Below, piece by piece: positions 45,512-54,888 of a stretch of 64,000 nucleotides of DNA (position 1 is the stretch's first letter; the number at the start of each line of letters is the position of its first letter). Position numbers and translations under genes: made by a program. The notes under the pieces were generated by a model that made no database searches, had not been told where the DNA came from, and saw nothing but the letters and a program-made list of their open reading frames with translations. The stretch is from Spirochaetota bacterium (GTDB taxonomy: Bacteria > Spirochaetota > Brevinematia > DTOW01): positions 47,387 to 111,386 of the forward strand of contig JANXAC010000005.1 in the NCBI GenBank assembly GCA_025061835.1. Reading direction: 5' to 3'.

Positions 45512-46870
45512 ATGGTTTTGGGAATGAAGAATTTTCTTATTCTTGGTTTTACTCATAGGACGGGTTTCAATACTGCTAAATTCCTATCCGAAAATGGCTG
45601 TAATGTCTATATTTCTGACAAAGTAAGAGATGAAGAGAAGGAAAGATTGATACAAGAGTTGAGGGTAAGCGCAAAAGGAGAAGTTCATAACTTACTTGGT
45701 AGTGAGGATGTTAAACTTGATGATATTGAAATTATCATCTCAAGTCCTGGTGTTCCACTAACAAATCCAATAATACAGAAGGCTAACAAGATGGGTATTG
45801 AAGTGATAGGAGACATAGAACTTTTTTACAGACTTAAACCAAACATCAGATATGTAGCAATCACAGGCACAGACGGTAAGACTACAACAACTAACATAAC
45901 ATACAGAGTTTTGAGTGCTTATCATAAGAACACTTTCATAGGTGGTAATGTAGGAATACCAATTTTCTCACTATATGACGAGAATATTCAAACTCTCGTT
46001 CTGGAGATAAGTAGTTTTCAGATTGACACAACAAAGCATTTTAGACCGCAGGTTGGTGCAATAACGAATATAGCAAAAGACCATCTGGATAGATATGCTT
46101 CTTTTGAGGATTACATAAACTCAAAATTTTCACTCTTCAAAAATTCAACTTCTAGTGATGTTAGCATAGTAAACAAGTCTCTTACAAAATATGGTCAGTA
46201 TAATACACTTAAGACTATGAAGGTTCTATTTTCTGCTTATGTAGGTAGGGAGGGTAGGAGTGAGAGAGAAGTTTATCTAGAAGGAAGCTATATTTGTATA
46301 GACGGTAAGAGGTTAATTGATACTAGTCGTATTAAACTTATTGGTAGGCATAATGTTGAGAATATAATGGTTTCAGTTGCTATAGGAGTTGAGTTAGGAG
46401 TACCAGTTGAGGTTATGGAGGAAGTTATATACTCCTTTTCTCCTCTTCCTCACAGGATGGAGTTTGTGAGAGAGATTGATGACGTGAGGTACATAAATGA
46501 CTCAAAATCAACTACGATAAACTCCATGGTCAGTGCCGTTAGAAGTTTGGATAATCCTATAATACTCATAGTTGGTGGTCTTGACAAGGGAATGGACTTT
46601 GGGGATGCTGTTGATGTGATAAAGGAGAAAGTTAAGTTTGTTATTGCAATAGGTAGCACGAAGGATGTAATTGAAGAAAAGTTAAAGAAGTCTGGATACC
46701 AAAACATCTACAAGTCTCAAACTCTTGAAGAGGCTGTTTATAAAGCAAGGGAAGTAGCAAAAAGAGGTGATGTTGTTTTGTTTTCTCCTGCTTATGCAAG
46801 TTTTGATATGTTTAAAAACTACGAGGATAGGGGTGATAAGTTTAAGGGTATAGTGAATAGTATCACCTAG
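45512..46870 (+). CDS. murD: UDP-N-acetylmuramoylalanine-D-glutamate ligase
   Basis: Adds D-glutamate to UDP-MurNAc-L-Ala. The 452-residue protein has the N-terminal Rossmann domain, ATP-binding TGTDGKTTTTN near residue 121, the EISSFQ motif near residue 165, NIAKDHLDRY and the NDSKSTT motif of the Mur ligases, and a C-terminal domain with GGLDKGMDF. GGAG lies 6 nt before the ATG. A second in-frame ATG at 45524 is possible. Other mur genes here are murG at the left edge and murA. Confidence 0.94.
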   Translation: MVLGMKNFLILGFTHRTGFNTAKFLSENGCNVYISDKVRDEEKERLIQELRVSAKGEVHNLLGSEDVKLDDIEIIISSPGVPLTNPIIQKANKMGIEVIGDIELFYRLKPNIRYVAITGTDGKTTTTNITYRVLSAYHKNTFIGGNVGIPIFSLYDENIQTLVLEISSFQIDTTKHFRPQVGAITNIAKDHLDRYASFEDYINSKFSLFKNSTSSDVSIVNKSLTKYGQYNTLKTMKVLFSAYVGREGRSEREVYLEGSYICIDGKRLIDTSRIKLIGRHNVENIMVSVAIGVELGVPVEVMEEVIYSFSPLPHRMEFVREIDDVRYINDSKSTTINSMVSAVRSLDNPIILIVGGLDKGMDFGDAVDVIKEKVKFVIAIGSTKDVIEEKLKKSGYQNIYKSQTLEEAVYKAREVAKRGDVVLFSPAYASFDMFKNYEDRGDKFKGIVNSIT

Positions 46871-47141
46871 GTTCTGTTAGAGTTGATAGTGTTCAAAAAT
46901 TAATAATCTCTTCCGAATTTTTGAAACTAATATAAATTTTGACTGTAGTTTTTAGGGACAGTAAGATGTGAGTAGGTTGAGCAAGTTGTTTTTGGCATTG
47001 TGTTTTATTTACTTCTTCTGGTGATGAATTTACGGGAAGATAAGGGAGGCTTTATTAGTATTAGGACTACGCTCAGGGTGTACGTGGAACGGAGTAACAG
47101 GAAAGTTCAAGGACTTGCGAACTGCATAAACAAGGAATTTT
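46871..47141. other. Gap after murD without a convincing gene
   Basis: About 270 nt. A 50-codon frame (47024-47176) exists but has no Shine-Dalgarno and no recognised similarity. It may be the broken 5' part of the pseudogene that follows. The stretch 47065-47125 is richer in G+C than its surroundings. No tRNA or terminator is visible. Confidence 0.4.
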
Positions 47142-47389
47142 ATGTGGATAAGGAACACTTTGGTAATTTTGTCTAGTGTATTTGGTGGTATGGTTATAGT
47201 GGTTATGGGTTTTTAGTGGTTATGGGTTTTGCGTTGTGGGATAGGAGGACAATGATTGAGAGGGTTAGGAGAGAGACAGTTTAGGGAGTTGAAAGTTGGG
47301 GCAAAATTGTTGATGTTATTAATACTCTTCAAGATTCAGCGGACAATCCGAAACTCGCTGAAGTGATGAGAAAATTCAGACTTATGTAA
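47142..47389 (+). pseudogene. Broken membrane coiled-coil protein gene (17-bp duplication and nonsense codon)
   Basis: Read with one repair, this encodes the C-terminal end of a protein with a transmembrane segment (LVILSSVFGGMVIVVMGF) followed by ALWDRRTMI and a short helical tail ending PKLAEVMRKF. That is the end of a family of short coiled-coil proteins with a C-terminal membrane helix; the match is from memory. Two lesions are visible. A 17-bp tandem duplication of AGTGGTTATGGGTTTTT (47198-47214 and 47215-47230) shifts the frame, and TAG at 47282-47284 interrupts the rest. The 5' part, where the coiled coil should be, is missing or unrecognisable. Confidence 0.55.
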
Positions 47390-47392
47390 GTT

Positions 47393-47770
47393 CTAAAACA
47401 CTTCTTCGACTACTATGTCATCTCTCGTTCCAAACTTCTTATCAGGCCCTGCACTCTTTATAACTACCTTGTTGCCAGAAACTTGAAAAGAATACTCTGT
47501 GTTCCATTCGTCATACATTGCGTTTGACTTTATGTATCCTTCATCAACGAGAGTTTTCAGACTTCTTGGTAGAGAATAGGTTGATAGTCTATAACTATAC
47601 ATTGATGCTATTATACCTTTCATCTCAATTTCTGTTGCTCGCTTTCGTGTTGCTTCTTCGGCTCTAAAAAGGTTTGGTATCGCAATCGTTAGCAGTATTC
47701 CAATTATCGCAAGAACGATCAAAATCTCTATCAGAGAAAACGCTCTTTCGCTTCCTAAAGTGATAAGCAT
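47393..47770 (-). CDS. Type II secretion pseudopilin / type IV prepilin-like protein
   Basis: A 125-residue GspG-like pseudopilin. The prepilin motif is RAFSLIEILIVLAIIGILLTI: the residue before cleavage is Ala rather than Gly, Phe is +1 and Glu is +5. The C-terminus has SAGPDKKFGTRDDIV, resembling the calcium-binding loop of GspG major pseudopilins. The short leader is MLITLGSERA. It is solitary; no GspD, E or F or prepilin peptidase is near. No Shine-Dalgarno is visible upstream. It could belong to a type II secretion system elsewhere, which would fit the many exported proteins here. Confidence 0.82.
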   Translation of the reverse strand: MLITLGSERAFSLIEILIVLAIIGILLTIAIPNLFRAEEATRKRATEIEMKGIIASMYSYRLSTYSLPRSLKTLVDEGYIKSNAMYDEWNTEYSFQVSGNKVVIKSAGPDKKFGTRDDIVVEEVF

Positions 47771-48014
47771 ACCAAAAATTATTATTTAATATACAGTGGT
47801 TGTTTTGGAAATTAATTTCATCTTCGTTTGGCTCTTTAGGTGTATTCAAAAGAATAAACAAGTTTTGAAAGTTAAATTCATTCTTACTAGGTATAGCTAA
47901 AGAACTTTATAGATGTAGTTAGAAGTGTGTAGATGAGTTATTTTGAATTATTATCACTTTAGTTGGTTTTTGAGGATAATTTTATTTTATTATAACCAAT
48001 TGTGTGGGATTGTT

Positions 48015-50870
48015 ATGAGTAGGCTTTTATACTTGGTTGCTCTTATTGTTGTTGTTTCTGTTAATGGATTTTCACAGATTAACTTTTCAGCATTTGACCC
48101 TACAAGGAGTTGGAAAAAGGTTGAGACAAAATATTTTGAGATATACTATTCTGAGACATCTCAAAAAACTGCTATGAGGCTCTATACGATAGCGGATGAG
48201 GTTTATGAAGTCTTGAGTAGAAAGATTAATGTTGAGTTTTCGTATAAATTTCCTGTTGTAGTTGTGAATCAAAGTGATCTTCCGAATGGTTTTTATTCTC
48301 CTATACCTTGGCCGTTTATAGTTATATACACATCAAGGATAGGTATTCTAGATGAATTTGCTTTTGATGATGATATTAAAGGTATTTTTGCTCACGAACT
48401 TACACACGCACTCGCTATTGAAGAAGCTAACGGAATATTCTGGAAGGTGTTAAGGTTTATATTTGGCTACTATATAGTTCCAAACATCTATCTACCTGGT
48501 GTCTTCATAGAGTCTGTAACTACCTTCAACGAAAGCACTTGGGGGTATGGTAGAGTTAATGATCCGGTATTTAGAGATAAAATTTTAAGTGAGGTGTACT
48601 ACGGGAAGTTTAGGTATTTTAGTAAAGCGAATCTAGTAAATGAGTTTCCATATGATGGCTGGTATCTATATGGTGGAATGTTTTTTGATTACCTTGCTAG
48701 GAAGTATGGTTATGACAAAACACAGAAGTTTTATAAAGAAAATTCATACTATTTACCTCTTTTTTACCATCTTTCATTCTACAATACTTTTCAATCAGAC
48801 CTAGGTAAAGAGTGGAGTGAATTTGAGAGTTATCTAAAGACAAACCTCTCCTTGAGAGGCTTTACAAACAATTTTTCAAGATTGACAACTGAAGGTGGAT
48901 ACAAGGATGATATTAAGGTATATAAAGACTTCTTGATATACTCTCAGAGAAGGTGTAAGGGTGAGTTAAACTCGCTAAAGTATTTGAACTTGAAGACTGG
49001 TAGAAGAGGATTTTTGATTTATGGGAGAAGTATAAAGAAATTTGATGTCAAGGATGATACTATTGCTTTTATTGAAGTCGTCTCTTCAAAGTATTACACA
49101 AAGACAATTCTAAAGGTTGGTAGAATTTTAGACAATAATGACACAATTAGTCTAGTAGAAGAAGTTAATACAGCGATTGAAGGGGTTTATGATGTTAGTA
49201 TTGTAAGTAGAGATAGGATAATCGCTCTGGTTGATTATGATACGGAGAGTAGGGTAGTGGAAATTAATTCTTCTTACAAGTCAAGAAACTTGATTGTAAG
49301 TGATAAAGTTTTCTACAGGATTATAGAGGCGAATGGTAGTCTGATTGCTTTAGCTGAGAGGGAAGATGGTAGGGATAAAATAAGACTTCTTAACAGTAAT
49401 CTTGATACAATAGCGGTTATAACGAATTTTGACCTGATTTATGGTTTGAGTATTGAAGGTCAAGGTGTATTGTTCTCGGCTTCTCATGGTCAGAAGGTAG
49501 ATGTTTTTTATTACAACCTGAATGATAAGTCAATTACAAGAGTTGTATCATCTCTATTTAGTTTCACATATCCTGTGAGGTATAATGATAAAATTTTAGG
49601 GATCTCGTTGTCAGAGGTGGGTTTTGATGTATTTGAAACGAAAACGATAGTTGAGAACTTCAATCCTGAACCAAGAGAGTTGATAAAATACAATATAGAA
49701 GTGAAGGATGTGAAGACATTTACTACGAATGTATCTCCTGAAGGGTATAGTTATCTAAACAAAATAACTTTACTATCTGCTTTGATGACATTCTTTCCTT
49801 CGCTAGCATTTAATCCTGATTTTTCTGTTAGGAAGCTAGGGGTGTATTTCAATTTTTATGATGAGCCTTTGGAGTTTAGAAGTTTCTATGTGGAATTTAC
49901 TTGGAATTTTAACGCAAGGACGATTGACTATGACCTCTCGTTCAAAGAGTCAGGAATACCTTACATTATACTTGATTTTAGGGTGTTTAGAGATAACATA
50001 GATACTAACTTTAACCTAACTCAAAGGCTTAATTCAAGGAACTACAACTATGATATTTTTACATTTGACTATTTTAGGTTTAGGATAACTGGTAGTTTTG
50101 GTGATAACTACATTACCTTATATCCGTTTATATCATTTTCTTTACCATCCTACAATGGCAGGATGGATTTTGAGGTTTTATTTCCTGAATATAGGTTTGT
50201 TGACTCACAGCAGGGGTTTGTATCGCCATATTTCACTGTTGGTTTTACGATTGATGGTGCTTATGCGAGTGTTGGTTCAGTTGCGCCGTTTGAGGAAGGA
50301 TTTGTGTTCAACATGAACTCCAAGATAGCCAGTAAAGACTTTGATTCACAAGAAGATATACTGGTTTTGAATAACTCTCTATTTTATGCCTTTAGGTTAT
50401 GGGCTAATAATGTGGTGAGATTTGGTATTAACTTGAGGAATGCTTTAATATCTAGCCTTGATGGTGTTTTTTATTATGATGGCTATTTCTTTGAAGAGAT
50501 TTTTCCGGTAGAGGAAGGTAGTATTTCTACTATAGACCTTTCTACCTATGCAAGATATGTTGACAGTGCGAATAATTTTCTTTCATCAGAGGTTAGGTTT
50601 TATCTCAAGTTTTTTGAGATAAATGAAGGTGTGTGGCCTATTTTTTTCACATCTGTTTGGAGTGAATTTGGTGCTAGGGGTGGGGTGTTGTTTGATAGTC
50701 TTGATTATGTTATGAACAGAAGTATCGCTAGTGAAGTTTTCGGTGGATTGTTCTTTAGTCCAAACTTTATAGGTATTATTGACAACAAAGTTGGTGTTGA
50801 AACAGTTTATAATCTGCTTGATGGAAAAGTTAGTATGAATATTTATGTTAATCTTCAGTTAGGTATGTAA
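48015..50870 (+). CDS. Exported zinc metalloprotease-like protein with TolB-like and barrel regions
   Basis: A 951-residue protein. Its signal peptide ends VNGFSQ. Residues 30-280 resemble the peptidase MA-like (gluzincin) domain, with HELTH near residue 127 and a downstream FIESVTTFNE that could supply the third zinc ligand. The next about 300 residues are repeated beta strands with NDN/DD turns, like a TolB-type propeller. From about residue 600 on it looks like an outer-membrane beta-barrel (DFRVFRDNI, ITLYPFISFSL). It ends LQLGM, unusual for a BAM substrate. ATG 48015 fits the signal peptide. TATAAC at 47991 is a candidate -10. Confidence 0.7.
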   Translation: MSRLLYLVALIVVVSVNGFSQINFSAFDPTRSWKKVETKYFEIYYSETSQKTAMRLYTIADEVYEVLSRKINVEFSYKFPVVVVNQSDLPNGFYSPIPWPFIVIYTSRIGILDEFAFDDDIKGIFAHELTHALAIEEANGIFWKVLRFIFGYYIVPNIYLPGVFIESVTTFNESTWGYGRVNDPVFRDKILSEVYYGKFRYFSKANLVNEFPYDGWYLYGGMFFDYLARKYGYDKTQKFYKENSYYLPLFYHLSFYNTFQSDLGKEWSEFESYLKTNLSLRGFTNNFSRLTTEGGYKDDIKVYKDFLIYSQRRCKGELNSLKYLNLKTGRRGFLIYGRSIKKFDVKDDTIAFIEVVSSKYYTKTILKVGRILDNNDTISLVEEVNTAIEGVYDVSIVSRDRIIALVDYDTESRVVEINSSYKSRNLIVSDKVFYRIIEANGSLIALAEREDGRDKIRLLNSNLDTIAVITNFDLIYGLSIEGQGVLFSASHGQKVDVFYYNLNDKSITRVVSSLFSFTYPVRYNDKILGISLSEVGFDVFETKTIVENFNPEPRELIKYNIEVKDVKTFTTNVSPEGYSYLNKITLLSALMTFFPSLAFNPDFSVRKLGVYFNFYDEPLEFRSFYVEFTWNFNARTIDYDLSFKESGIPYIILDFRVFRDNIDTNFNLTQRLNSRNYNYDIFTFDYFRFRITGSFGDNYITLYPFISFSLPSYNGRMDFEVLFPEYRFVDSQQGFVSPYFTVGFTIDGAYASVGSVAPFEEGFVFNMNSKIASKDFDSQEDILVLNNSLFYAFRLWANNVVRFGINLRNALISSLDGVFYYDGYFFEEIFPVEEGSISTIDLSTYARYVDSANNFLSSEVRFYLKFFEINEGVWPIFFTSVWSEFGARGGVLFDSLDYVMNRSIASEVFGGLFFSPNFIGIIDNKVGVETVYNLLDGKVSMNIYVNLQLGM

Positions 50871-50927
50871 GAAACTGATTACTCTTAGAATTTAGTTTGA
50901 GTTTTGGGATGATTTTACTTAATTTTA

Positions 50928-50956
50928 TTGAAATCTATATCAGTTTTTTTTAAAAC
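50928..50956 (+). promoter_or_regulatory. Promoter of the PPDK-like gene
   Basis: TTGAAA (50928-50933), 17-nt spacer, TAAAAC (50951-50956), then GTGAGG 6-10 nt before the ATG. Confidence 0.45.
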
Positions 50957-50978
50957 TACTTAAGAGTGAGGTTGGATT

Positions 50979-53570
50979 ATGAATGGAATATATTTCTTTA
51001 GTCAAGAAGGTTTTAGAACAAGACCTACGGATATATCAAAAATAGGGGTTAGAGGTGAGAGAATACTTGAACTTGTAGATTTAAAACTTCCTATACCTCC
51101 GGGGTTATTGATAGATAGCGATAGAGTTAAGTCGCTTGACACAAAATCAATCAACTTCATACTTGAAAATGTTAAGGATATTTCTAAAATAACTGGGCGG
51201 AAGTTAGGAGATCCTAGCGCTCCTCTGTTTCTGAAACTTGTTGTTAGTCCAGACCTTAAACTTGTTAAGTTTCCGGGAGTAAGGTTCATAGGAATAAATG
51301 ATGATACCTTTGATCTACTCAAAGAGAAGATAGATGAGAAATTTGCCTATATAGCATACTGTTCTTTTCTTGAGGAAATGGCTAGGTTTGGTGCGGAGTA
51401 TAGGCCTGACGTATTTACATCACTACCGGAGCCCGATGACCTTAAGTCGCTATCTTTAGATGAACTGAAACAAAGGTATGAGGATGACAAGAAAGGAATT
51501 GAGAAGAATATTCCTAGCGATCTAGAGGAGAGGATTGCTTATGTGTTGCAGCAGATGTCTGCTATCGCTAAAATCAACACTGATGTTGATATGGGTGTTC
51601 TACTACAGGATATGGTTCTAGGCAACTACTCTGAGACATCATTTACGGGGTACTTCTATACTAGAAACATTGTGAATGGTGAGCCAAGGATACAGGGTAA
51701 AGCGTTCCTCCGTGAATACTTCATAAGAGAGGATGATAAGGGAATTGATATTACAGAGGTTGAAAAAGATTATCTTGAAGAACTTCAAAGTTTTGCTAGA
51801 GCACTAGAAGAGAGATATAAGGAGATAAGGTATGTAATGGTTGTGAAAGAGACTGGAAAGTTATGGGTTATAGAGCAGGATACTGTTCAAAATAGGTCTT
51901 CACAGGCAGACATAAAACTTTATATGGATTTACTCAAAAAAGGTATAATTGACGAGAAGTTCATAATTGATAGGATAAATCCAGGGCATCTGGTAGAATT
52001 ACTACATAAAACAATAGATATTGAATGGATAAAGAACAATAAAGTCAAGTATGTATCTGGTGGTATAGCGGGTTCTCCTGGTGTTGCGACGGGTAGAGTA
52101 TTCTTCTCAACGGAGAGACTTATGGATGAATACAATAGAGCACTGAAGATGGGATTAGATACTAGACTGATACTTGTTATGCCAGCGACATACGCTGAGG
52201 ATGTTAAGGCTATAGAAGTTGGTCAAGGTGTTCTTACTACCGAAGGTGGATACGCATCTCATGCACCTGTGGTTGCGAGATCGCTAGGGAAGGTAAGTCT
52301 TGTAAATCCTAAAATAAATTTAGGTCCAAACTACTTTGAGGTTGATGGTATAAGAGTTAATGAAGGAGATTATATAACATTAGAAGTTCCATTCTACGAC
52401 GCACCAAAGATATACTTTGGTGAGGTAAAAACTATAGAACCAGACTTTGACAAAAACGGGTTGCTTGACTTCCTTAAGATAGTTGATAAATACATAACTC
52501 CAGACTTTGTTGTTAGGGCAAATGCAGACCAACCGAGAGAAGCGATGCTTTCAAGAAAATTAGGTGCAAAAGGTATTGGTCTTTGTAGGACAGAACACAT
52601 GTTCTTCGCTAAAGAGAGATTACCTATATTCCAAGAACTTATAATTTCGGATAGCTATGAGAAAAGAAAGGAAATACTAGACCAACTAAAGGAGTTTCAG
52701 AAGAAAGACTTTATGGATCTGTTTGTAGCGATGAGTGGAGAGCCAGTAACTATAAGACTACTTGATGCACCATTACACGAATTCCTGCCGCATAATGACA
52801 AGGAACTGGATGAATTTTATGATTTTTTGAAGTCTAAGAAATACAAAATATCAAAGGAAAAGTTAGCTGAGATATGTAATCTTAAGAGAGAAGTAAATCC
52901 GATGCTAGGGCACAGGGGTGTTAGAGTTGCTATAACTTATCCAGAGATATATGAAATGCAGGCATCTGCTATAGCTGAGGCAGCGATAGAAGTTAAAAAG
53001 AATGGATTTGACCCTATACCTGAGATAATGATACCTGTTGTTATGAACTATAGGGAGCTGAGTTTTACGATATATGGTAAGTATATGGAAGGTAGAAGAG
53101 TAAGGGGTATAAAGGAGATTGTTGAGGATATTATTAAAGATAGTGGTTTGAACATTAAGGTAAAGTATGGATCAATGATAGAGATACCTTCTGCTGCATT
53201 ACATTCAGATAAGATTGCTATGTTCGCAGAATTTGTAAGCTATGGAACGAACGATTTAACGCAAACAACCTATGGACTCTCAAGAGATGATATATCTTCG
53301 TTCCTGCCTGACTATACTGAGATGGATATACTTGATGATAACCCGTTCAAGGTTCTTGGAGAGGAAGTAGCAGAGCTGATAACTATATCTGTCCATAGAG
53401 CTAGAATGGTTAGACCTGATATAAAGATAGGTCTCTGTGGAGAGCATGGGGCAGACCCAGTAAATATTGAGTTTCTCAAGAATGTAGGATTAGATTACGT
53501 ATCAGTATCTCCTTACAGTATACCATTAGCTAAACTAGCAATAGCCAAAATAAACGCACTGAAACAATAG
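50979..53570 (+). CDS. Pyruvate phosphate dikinase-like protein with degenerate ATP-grasp
   Basis: An 863-residue protein with PPDK order. The N-terminal nucleotide-binding region is diverged: the usual VRSGA motif is replaced by KLVVSPD, and the end of the ATP-grasp reads KLWVIEQDTVQNRS instead of LWMLQTRxGKR. The swivel domain is intact, TTEGGYASHAPVVARSLGK, with phosphohistidine near residue 428. The PEP/pyruvate TIM barrel is also intact: GLCRTEHMFF, GSMIEIPSAA, YGTNDLTQTTYG and GLCGEHGADP (catalytic Cys near 819). It may still work as a dikinase, or be a PEP-dependent regulator. It stands alone. Confidence 0.82.
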   Translation: MNGIYFFSQEGFRTRPTDISKIGVRGERILELVDLKLPIPPGLLIDSDRVKSLDTKSINFILENVKDISKITGRKLGDPSAPLFLKLVVSPDLKLVKFPGVRFIGINDDTFDLLKEKIDEKFAYIAYCSFLEEMARFGAEYRPDVFTSLPEPDDLKSLSLDELKQRYEDDKKGIEKNIPSDLEERIAYVLQQMSAIAKINTDVDMGVLLQDMVLGNYSETSFTGYFYTRNIVNGEPRIQGKAFLREYFIREDDKGIDITEVEKDYLEELQSFARALEERYKEIRYVMVVKETGKLWVIEQDTVQNRSSQADIKLYMDLLKKGIIDEKFIIDRINPGHLVELLHKTIDIEWIKNNKVKYVSGGIAGSPGVATGRVFFSTERLMDEYNRALKMGLDTRLILVMPATYAEDVKAIEVGQGVLTTEGGYASHAPVVARSLGKVSLVNPKINLGPNYFEVDGIRVNEGDYITLEVPFYDAPKIYFGEVKTIEPDFDKNGLLDFLKIVDKYITPDFVVRANADQPREAMLSRKLGAKGIGLCRTEHMFFAKERLPIFQELIISDSYEKRKEILDQLKEFQKKDFMDLFVAMSGEPVTIRLLDAPLHEFLPHNDKELDEFYDFLKSKKYKISKEKLAEICNLKREVNPMLGHRGVRVAITYPEIYEMQASAIAEAAIEVKKNGFDPIPEIMIPVVMNYRELSFTIYGKYMEGRRVRGIKEIVEDIIKDSGLNIKVKYGSMIEIPSAALHSDKIAMFAEFVSYGTNDLTQTTYGLSRDDISSFLPDYTEMDILDDNPFKVLGEEVAELITISVHRARMVRPDIKIGLCGEHGADPVNIEFLKNVGLDYVSVSPYSIPLAKLAIAKINALKQ

Positions 53571-53697
53571 AAATAGTTCCTGTTTTTATATTCATTATCT
53601 TGCTTTGAAGGATAAAGGACTTAAGAGATCTTGGAATAGGGTTATTTTCAAATACTGTAAGTTTCTGAAGTTTAGGATAAGTTACTACCTATGGTAT

Positions 53698-54204
53698 TTA
53701 CCTTTGAGATAGGTAAAGGAGTAAGTATTTATATACATCTTCAAGTGACTTTGCGTCTATCACAGGTTCTCTTTGTCTGTAGTCAATACTTTTTCCTGCT
53801 ACTTCTTTACTCCAGCCTTCAACGAAACTACACGCAATTATGGTCTTATTGAATTGCCATGCGTAAGCTATTTCAGATAGTGTTCCAGCACCACCACCTA
53901 CGACAACAACAATATCTGCAGATAGAACATTTATATAATTTCTTGCGAAACCTATTCCTGTAGGTATAACTACCGTAGCGAAACTTGTTGCATTTTCAAG
54001 CGTATCATAAGGAGTTATAGCAATTACAATACCTCCTTCCTCAAATGCACCTCTGCTAGCCCAATCCATAACTCCATCACGCCCCCCAGTTATCAGAACC
54101 CAGCCGTTTCTAGCGATAAACTTTCCTATCTCGTAAGCAACTCTGTTTCTATCGCTAAAATCACCACTATCCCCTATAACCAAAACTTGCTTCTTTCTGT
54201 TCAT
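53698..54204 (-). CDS. SLOG/TIGR00725-family nucleotide-binding protein
   Basis: A 168-residue Rossmann-like protein of the LOG-related family. It has the sequence VIGDSGDFSDRN, the TGGRDGVMDWASRGAF loop, then TGIGFARNYIN and VGGGAGTLSEIAYAW, matching the GGxGTxxE phosphate-binding motif of the SLOG superfamily (TIGR00725 type). LOG relatives cleave cytokinin monophosphates, but this subgroup is uncharacterised. It is the third gene of the rpsA operon, 6 nt after the TPR protein. Confidence 0.85.
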   Translation of the reverse strand: MNRKKQVLVIGDSGDFSDRNRVAYEIGKFIARNGWVLITGGRDGVMDWASRGAFEEGGIVIAITPYDTLENATSFATVVIPTGIGFARNYINVLSADIVVVVGGGAGTLSEIAYAWQFNKTIIACSFVEGWSKEVAGKSIDYRQREPVIDAKSLEDVYKYLLLYLSQR

Positions 54205-54210
54205 AAACTT

Positions 54211-54876
54211 TTAGTTCGTTTGTTGAATGACTAACTCTATTAAGTTTGCTATCATCATTGATTCTGAATCGGAATAGTTGTTTGTAAAGTTTGAGTATAA
54301 TTCTCTTGCCTTTTCTAGGTTTCCGAGATTGTAGTTTATCTCTGCTGATTTTATTATGGAGATAGGTGCTAGAAAGGATTTTGGATAGTTTTTGTAGATA
54401 CTTTCATAGTGCTTTAACGCATCGTCAAACATACTCATCTCTTCAAGTGTCTGTGCTACATTGTAGATTGCTACTATCCTCAAAAACTCTGAACTTGAAT
54501 TTGTTGCCTTTGAGTAGTATGATAGTGCTCTATCATACGCTCTACTTTCAGAGTTATAGTAAATATCTCCAAGAATTATGTTTGCTATTGCGACAATCTT
54601 GTAGTTTTTACCAGTGTCTGATATTTCCTGTAATGTGGTTAAAAAATTCTGAAAGTTCTGTTCTAATGTTTGGTTGTCTCTTTGAGAATTTATATAATTG
54701 AAGTAGGCGACATCAAATTTCACCTTTAGTTCTTCTTCCTCTGATGTTATTATGGAGATGTAAATTAGAATGCCAACAATGACGACTACTAATACACCGG
54801 CGACTATAGTTAGTGTTAACCAATTTTGTTTCAAGAAGTCATAAACTGAGTATAGGAGTTTAATTATATCATTCAT
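54211..54876 (-). CDS. Membrane-anchored TPR protein (YfgM-like)
   Basis: A 221-residue protein with an N-terminal membrane anchor (about 19-43, LTLTIVAGVLVVVIVGILIY) and a periplasm-facing TPR-like helical domain, for example LSYYSKATNSSSEFLRIVAIYNVA and ALKHYESIYKNYPKS in segments. The design matches YfgM/TPR_21 proteins, ancillary to the Sec translocon in enterobacteria, but similarity is of layout only. It is between rpsA (12 nt gap) and the SLOG gene (6 nt gap). Confidence 0.72.
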   Translation of the reverse strand: MNDIIKLLYSVYDFLKQNWLTLTIVAGVLVVVIVGILIYISIITSEEEELKVKFDVAYFNYINSQRDNQTLEQNFQNFLTTLQEISDTGKNYKIVAIANIILGDIYYNSESRAYDRALSYYSKATNSSSEFLRIVAIYNVAQTLEEMSMFDDALKHYESIYKNYPKSFLAPISIIKSAEINYNLGNLEKARELYSNFTNNYSDSESMMIANLIELVIQQTN

Positions 54877-54888
54877 TTACTACTCTCC

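Noticed and set aside
47065..47176. Small RNA or small protein in the G+C-rich stretch after murD
   Set aside because: No RNA family signature was recognised, and the 50-codon frame has no RBS. Left as part of a degraded region.
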